DNA of 11,049 bases from Clostridia bacterium (lineage in GTDB: Bacteria; Bacillota; Clostridia; Oscillospirales; Ruminococcaceae). Under the pieces are notes generated by a model, which saw only the letters and a program-made list of their open reading frames with translations, was not told the origin of the DNA and did not search any database. The stretch lies in NCBI GenBank assembly GCA_003246805.1, contig QKDG01000037.1:1-11049 (forward strand), read 5' to 3'. This document shows positions 7,014-11,049 of this stretch, piece by piece; the stretch's first letter is position 1; every line of letters starts with the position of its first letter. Position numbers and translations under genes: made by a program.

Positions 7014-7048
7014 ATTTCTATAATCATTCACAGTTGGAGGGAATTTTA

Positions 7049-9349
7049 ATGAAGTCAATAAAAACTAAACTAATAGTTTTATGTTTGTCTTTTTCATGCG
7101 CTATTGCAATTATTCTAAGTGTTTTCAGTATTGTCACAATGAGTCTTGTATCTGACAGAATTTTTAATTCTTTAATTACTCCTTATACAAAAGAAACAGC
7201 GAAGTATGTTTCTTCGACAGTCAGTGATTCACTTACAGACGTCACTGCTGTTGCAAAAAATAGTAAAATTGTCAATTTGACAACTGATGATGAGAGAACA
7301 GAGGCAGTTACAAATCTTATATCTGATATGGGAATAACAAACTTCTATTTCTATTCTGTAAACGGTAAATTACTTACAACATCATATCAGAATAATCTGA
7401 TTAATAGTGATACTGATTTCAGCAAAACCGAAGAGTTTAACAGTGTAATTGAAAACAAGAAAACTGTCACCAGTAATCCATACACCTATGCTGTTGACAA
7501 ATTTAAGAACTATGTTGTTTATTCTACATATATCCCTCTTCTCAAATATAATGATCTTGTTGGCGTAATTGTTTATGTACAATTATACGAGAATGTTAAC
7601 AATGTTGTCAGCGCCTTTGAATTCAGCGAAAACAGTTCAACTTATCTGATTGATAAAAAAGGCAATATTACGACAGATATAGAACTGCTCAACATTCCTG
7701 TTTTGGAAACAGAAGGCACTGAATCATCAAGTAAAAATATGGAGAAACTTGCTTCGGAAATATCTGCTCAGTATAATGGTTTAACAACCTTCAGTGTATC
7801 AAACACACCTATGCTTGCAGGATACGCCTATATTGAAGAGCTTGATAGTTATCTAATACTTTCAGCACCTGTTACCGATTTTGTTGATATTCAAATGTTT
7901 ATTTTCGCCTGTGTTGGAATTGCATTAGTACTAATGATACTTTCGTTCATTTTTGTTCGTGCAAATGCTAAAAAAGTTGCATTGCCAATTATAAGCGTAA
8001 GTGAAAGACTAAAAGCCTTATCTGAGGGTAATTTATCAGACCCGGTAAGAACTGTAAATACTAACGATGAGCTTCAGGTTCTTTCTGAATCATTACAGGA
8101 AACAGTACAATCCTTGAATGAATACATAGTAAAGATAACAAAAGCATTAAGCAACATATCAAGTGGCAACCTTACTGACAGAGTTCACGGCTCGTTCTAT
8201 GGAGATTTCATACAAATAAAGAGCAGCTTTAACACAATTATTCTTTCATTGATTGACACATTTTCAGGTATTATTAATGCAGCAGAGGAAGTTAATAGTG
8301 GTGCTAACCAGGTTTCAAACGGCTCACAGGCATTGTCACAAGGTGCTACCGAGCAAGCAAGTGCCATTGAGGAGCTTTCAGCAACAATATACGAAGTTGC
8401 AACTCAGATTACAAACAATGCAAAGGCTGCTAAGGATGCTGAGCTTATTGTTGACAGTACAACATCAAACATAATTTCCTGCAACGATGATATGAATCAG
8501 ATGCTTGATGCAATGAATGATATCAATAAAACATCACATGAGATTTCAAAGATTATTAAGGTAATTGATGATATTGCTTTCCAGACAAATATTCTAGCTT
8601 TGAATGCTGCTGTTGAGGCAGCTCGTGCAGGTGCCGCAGGAAAAGGCTTTGCTGTTGTAGCAGACGAAGTAAGAAGCCTTGCTTCAAAAAGTGCTGAGGC
8701 TGCCAGCCAGACTGCTTCACTTATAGAAAACTCCTTAAAATCAGTTTCGCAGGGTGCAAAATACGCACAGCAAACATCGGGTTCACTAAATGAAATTGTA
8801 GAAAAGGCGAAGAAAATTAACGATATCGTCAAGGATATCAGCACTGCTTCTGAACAGCAGGCTGAATCTATTTCACAGATTAATTCCGGTATTGACCAGA
8901 TTTCTGCGGTTGTACAGAATAATACTGCAACAGCTGAAGAAAGTGCCGCTGCAAGTGAAGAATTATCAAATCAATCACTAATTCTACGCAATATGGTATC
9001 TAAATTTAAAATAGGTGACAAGAATAAAATTTTTAACTCAAATACCAATGTTGTGGGGATATCTGAAAGCAGTTTTGATTTTGATTCTTCGAATTCAGAT
9101 TCTGAATTCGAATTCAAAAACATTGATGCTTCCCAATTCAACTTCTCGTCAGATGACACTCCTTCCTCTGAATTCAACTTCTCATCAGACGACGAGCCTG
9201 CTTCTGAATTTGATTTCTCTTCAAATGAAGAGCCTGCTTCCGAATTCAACTTCTCATCAGACGACGAGCCTGCTTCTGAATTCGATTTTACCTCATCATT
9301 AGGAGATGACTTCAAAATTTCTCTTGACGATGACGACAACAAGTATTAA
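7049..9349 (+). CDS. Transmembrane methyl-accepting chemotaxis protein with repetitive acidic C-terminal tail
   Basis: The 766-residue receptor begins with a membrane helix (about 7-31). An extracellular sensor of about 250 residues follows (about 32-280), of a size and pattern fitting a dCache domain. The second helix is near 284-304 and HAMP near 305-357. The cytoplasmic coiled-coil signalling domain runs to about 650. Its tip, IDDIAFQTNILALNAAVEAA at 506-525, followed by RAGAAGKGFAVVADEVRSLA, is the canonical CheA/CheW-binding hairpin. Methylation-type EE/QE-rich segments lie at about 430-445 and 628-640. The ligand cannot be predicted. Beyond residue 655 comes an acidic, Ser/Phe-rich tail of about 110 residues with 12-residue repeats (listed separately), which is not part of the standard receptor. 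The ATG at 7049 has GGAGGG (7036-7041) seven bases upstream; an in-frame TTG at 7034 lies before that site. It is expressed from its own promoter and ends at a strong terminator. Confidence 0.93.
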   Translation: MKSIKTKLIVLCLSFSCAIAIILSVFSIVTMSLVSDRIFNSLITPYTKETAKYVSSTVSDSLTDVTAVAKNSKIVNLTTDDERTEAVTNLISDMGITNFYFYSVNGKLLTTSYQNNLINSDTDFSKTEEFNSVIENKKTVTSNPYTYAVDKFKNYVVYSTYIPLLKYNDLVGVIVYVQLYENVNNVVSAFEFSENSSTYLIDKKGNITTDIELLNIPVLETEGTESSSKNMEKLASEISAQYNGLTTFSVSNTPMLAGYAYIEELDSYLILSAPVTDFVDIQMFIFACVGIALVLMILSFIFVRANAKKVALPIISVSERLKALSEGNLSDPVRTVNTNDELQVLSESLQETVQSLNEYIVKITKALSNISSGNLTDRVHGSFYGDFIQIKSSFNTIILSLIDTFSGIINAAEEVNSGANQVSNGSQALSQGATEQASAIEELSATIYEVATQITNNAKAAKDAELIVDSTTSNIISCNDDMNQMLDAMNDINKTSHEISKIIKVIDDIAFQTNILALNAAVEAARAGAAGKGFAVVADEVRSLASKSAEAASQTASLIENSLKSVSQGAKYAQQTSGSLNEIVEKAKKINDIVKDISTASEQQAESISQINSGIDQISAVVQNNTATAEESAAASEELSNQSLILRNMVSKFKIGDKNKIFNSNTNVVGISESSFDFDSSNSDSEFEFKNIDASQFNFSSDDTPSSEFNFSSDDEPASEFDFSSNEEPASEFNFSSDDEPASEFDFTSSLGDDFKISLDDDDNKY
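9134..9295 (+). repeat. 36-base tandem repeats encoding 12-residue units in the chemoreceptor tail
   Basis: Four consecutive 36-base units begin at 9134, 9170, 9206 and 9242, with a partial fifth at 9278-9295. They encode QFNFSSDDTPSS, EFNFSSDDEPAS, EFDFSSNEEPAS, EFNFSSDDEPAS and EFDFTS. Units two and four are identical at the DNA level over at least 41 bases (9170-9210 and 9242-9282). This points to recent duplication or gene conversion. Degenerate relatives, FDFDSS and EFEF, lie just upstream at residues 676-688. Confidence 0.92.
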
Positions 9350-9363
9350 TAAACCAAATTAAT

Positions 9364-9403
9364 AAAAAAGACTGGAAGATAATCTTTCGGTCTTTTTTGT
9401 TTT
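9364..9403 (+). terminator. Strong intrinsic terminator after the chemoreceptor gene
   Basis: Bases 9364-9379 pair with 9383-9398 to make a stem of about 16 pairs, including two G-T wobbles, with a three-base loop. The upper part is GC-bearing and the base is an A-run opposite the T-run TTTTTT (9393-9398), followed by GTTTT. It starts 14 bases after the chemoreceptor stop and separates that gene from the phosphatase. The A-run on the left arm could also support termination on the minus strand. Confidence 0.88.
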
Positions 9404-9412
9404 ATGCTACCA

Positions 9413-9500
9413 ATTACAAACAATTTACATTAATATCTCTTATATTAATTTCTTTTTACATAATTCATGTATTGAAATTACAATATAACTATATCATTAT
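9413..9500 (+). promoter_or_regulatory. Upstream region of the phosphatase: possible promoter and TTACA repeats
   Basis: TTGAAA at 9472-9477 and CATTAT at 9495-9500 are 17 bases apart and form a modest sigma-A-like pair. Upstream, ATTACA (9413-9418) and TTTACA (9424-9429) are 11 bases apart. TTTACA (9455-9460) and ATTACA (9477-9482) are 22 apart. PhoP boxes in Bacillus are TT-A-CA-like repeats with 11-base spacing, so phosphate control is plausible. The region is very AT-rich, however, and the pattern is incomplete. Confidence 0.35.
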
Positions 9501-9538
9501 CTTGTACTCAAAAGGTATTATAGTTTAGGAGGATTATT

Positions 9539-11049
9539 ATGTTAAAAAAAATTACCGCTCTAGCACTTGGTGCTGTATTGGCACTATCTGTTTTTGTTGG
9601 ATGTGAAACAAAACCAGCTTCAACCTCGGCAACAGATTCTTCAACATCAGAATCAGCAACAGCTGGAAATGTAACTGCTCCGAAATATGTATTCATGTTT
9701 ATTGGTGACGGAATGAGCTCAGTTCAAATTAACGCCGCTCAGATTTTGATGGGTAACAACACATCAGGCGAAGTTGCTACAAAAAGCCTGAACTTCACTC
9801 AGTTCCCTGTTGCCGGCCTTGTAACGACTTATGACTCTACTTCTTTCTGCCCTGACTCTGCTTCAACTGCTACTGCTCTTTCATGTGGTGTTAAAACACA
9901 CAGTGGTGTTGTAGGCCTTGAAGCTAACAAAACAACTGTGCCAACAAGCATTACGGAGTTGCTAAAAGATAAAGGAATGAAAATCGGTATTGTTTCAAGC
10001 GTAACTATTAACCACGCTACACCTGCTGCATACTATTCTCACATTGCTTCAAGAAATGAATATTATGATATAGCTTTACAGATGACTACTTGCGATTTTG
10101 ACTATTTTGGTGGCGGAACAATCTCAAAGCCAACAGGTGCTGACAAAGATGCTACTGATGCTTATGAAATACTTAAAAAAGATGGCTTTACTGTTGCAAC
10201 AACAAAAGAAGAAATTGCTGCTTTAAACGCATCAACAGGTAAATGCTATGCTGTTACTCCTGTTTCTCAGGACAGTGGTTCAATGCCTTATGCTATTGAC
10301 ACAAAGGAAGGCGATTTATCTCTTTCTGATTTCGTTGAAAAAGGAATTGAAGTTCTTGACAATGAAAATGGCTTCTTCATGATGTGTGAATCAGGTAAAA
10401 TCGACTGGGCTTGCCACGCAAATGACGCTATGAGTGCTATCCAGGATGTTATTGAATTCGATAATTCTATCAAGGTTGCTATTAATTTTGCAAAACAGCA
10501 CCCAGATGAAACTCTAATTATTGTAACTGGTGACCACGAAACTGGCGGTATGACAATAGGCTATGCTACAACTGGATATAACACTGCATTTGATATTCTG
10601 AATAATCAAAAAATGTCATATGTTGAATTTGACAAATTAGTGACTGCTCAAAAAGAGGGTAATGCAAATCTTGCTTTTGCTGATGTAATGCCTTTTATTA
10701 AAGAAAACTTTGGTTTGATTGCTCCAGAAGATGCTGATGCTTCTAAGGAAGAAAACAAAGCAATGGTATTAACTGATTATGAATATCAGAAGCTTAAAGA
10801 TGGATTTGCTGAATCAATGAAGGCTAAGGAAGAACGCTCAACAGATGAGGCTTCAGCAATACTTTATGGAACTTATGACCCACTCTCTGTTTCACTGACT
10901 CATGTTCTTAACAACAAAGCTGGTATCGGATGGACATCATATTCTCATACTGGTACTCCTGTTCCTGTTTTTGCTTACGGTGTTTCTGCTGAGCTGTTCA
11001 ACGGTTCATATGACAATACAGATGTATTCAAAAAGCTTTGCACAATTTG
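9539..11049 (+). CDS. Alkaline phosphatase, PhoA family, predicted lipoprotein (3' end outside window)
   Basis: The open frame runs from the ATG at 9539 to the window end, giving 503 residues without a stop. A signal sequence ends in SVFVGC with lipidation Cys22. A Ser/Thr-rich linker follows (about 23-47), so the enzyme is tethered outside the membrane. Active-site features of the two-zinc, one-magnesium phosphatase fold are in order. These are IGDG with metal ligand D57, PDSAS with nucleophile S107, and HATPAAYYSH with H159 and T161. R172 follows as phosphate-binding Arg, then ESGKID with E284 and D289, H293, TGDHE with D332 and H333, and SHTG with H470. It should release phosphate from organic monoesters outside the cell. 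Cys104, Cys283 and Cys292 sit next to these motifs, which is unusual. The ribosome binding site AGGAGGA (9527-9533) is strong. Only the last part of the protein should be missing. Confidence 0.93.
   Translation, partial: MLKKITALALGAVLALSVFVGCETKPASTSATDSSTSESATAGNVTAPKYVFMFIGDGMSSVQINAAQILMGNNTSGEVATKSLNFTQFPVAGLVTTYDSTSFCPDSASTATALSCGVKTHSGVVGLEANKTTVPTSITELLKDKGMKIGIVSSVTINHATPAAYYSHIASRNEYYDIALQMTTCDFDYFGGGTISKPTGADKDATDAYEILKKDGFTVATTKEEIAALNASTGKCYAVTPVSQDSGSMPYAIDTKEGDLSLSDFVEKGIEVLDNENGFFMMCESGKIDWACHANDAMSAIQDVIEFDNSIKVAINFAKQHPDETLIIVTGDHETGGMTIGYATTGYNTAFDILNNQKMSYVEFDKLVTAQKEGNANLAFADVMPFIKENFGLIAPEDADASKEENKAMVLTDYEYQKLKDGFAESMKAKEERSTDEASAILYGTYDPLSVSLTHVLNNKAGIGWTSYSHTGTPVPVFAYGVSAELFNGSYDNTDVFKKLCTI

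Noticed and set aside
7034..7048. Upstream in-frame TTG start for the chemoreceptor, adding five residues
   Set aside because: The TTG overlaps the GGAGGG ribosome binding site at 7036-7041, so it cannot be served by it; the ATG at 7049 has ideal seven-base spacing.
8497..8844. Open frame of 115 codons on the minus strand opposite the chemoreceptor signalling domain
   Set aside because: It lies wholly inside the highly conserved receptor coding region and resembles no family; treated as a shadow frame.
9134..9295. CRISPR-like or non-coding direct repeats
   Set aside because: The 36-base units are contiguous without spacers and stay in frame with the chemoreceptor, so they are protein repeats.
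8971..9342. Open frame of 123 codons on the minus strand opposite the chemoreceptor tail
   Set aside because: It is a Ser/Glu-rich mirror of the repeat region, with no ribosome binding site noted; the repetitive sequence keeps several frames open.

Overview
The window looks like a chromosomal segment from an AT-rich, spore-forming, Gram-positive anaerobe of the class Clostridia. The signs are a small acid-soluble spore protein with a sigma-G-like promoter, strong AGGAGG-type ribosome binding sites, consensus sigma-A promoters, a lipoprotein signal on the phosphatase, and a CsbB/YfhO-type surface-glycosylation pair. Genus cannot be fixed from this sequence. A methyl-accepting chemotaxis protein implies chemotaxis or another Che-type pathway. 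No mobile elements, phage genes, CRISPR arrays, rRNA or tRNA genes were seen.

Layout. Plus strand, 1-2043: the C-terminal end of an unidentified protein (1-120), a large FAD-dependent dehydrogenase of the COG2509 type (135-1721), then a monocistronic alpha/beta-type SASP gene (1864-2043). Minus strand, 2097-6862, read right to left: an N-terminally anchored polysaccharide deacetylase (5999-6862); a perfect-consensus sigma-A promoter with a hairpin-containing leader; a CsbB/GtrB-like polyprenol-phosphate glycosyltransferase (4881-5834); a YfhO-family membrane protein overlapping it (2282-4894); and a 57-residue protein whose ribosome binding site overlaps the yfhO stop codon (2097-2270). A strong hairpin at 2065-2094 separates the convergent SASP and glycosylation units. 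Plus strand, 7049-11049: a transmembrane chemoreceptor with an unusual repetitive acidic tail (7049-9349), a strong intrinsic terminator, and a PhoA-type alkaline phosphatase lipoprotein that runs off the window (9539 onward).

How it fits together. The minus-strand block is best read as a surface-polysaccharide unit. By analogy with Bacillus and Listeria, the GT2 enzyme would load a sugar (GlcNAc in the known cases) on undecaprenyl phosphate at the inner face. A flippase, not seen here, would flip it, and YfhO would transfer it to a polymer outside. The deacetylase next door could act on amino sugars in the same wall layer. The remaining genes appear to be independent units.

The most unusual items are the 12-residue aromatic/acidic repeat tail on the chemoreceptor, the CsbB-YfhO pair with its tiny coupled third gene and hairpin leader, cysteines placed beside active-site residues of the phosphatase, and repeated sequence elements in the divergent deacetylase/chemoreceptor intergenic region. 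I did not find a clearly new multi-gene system.
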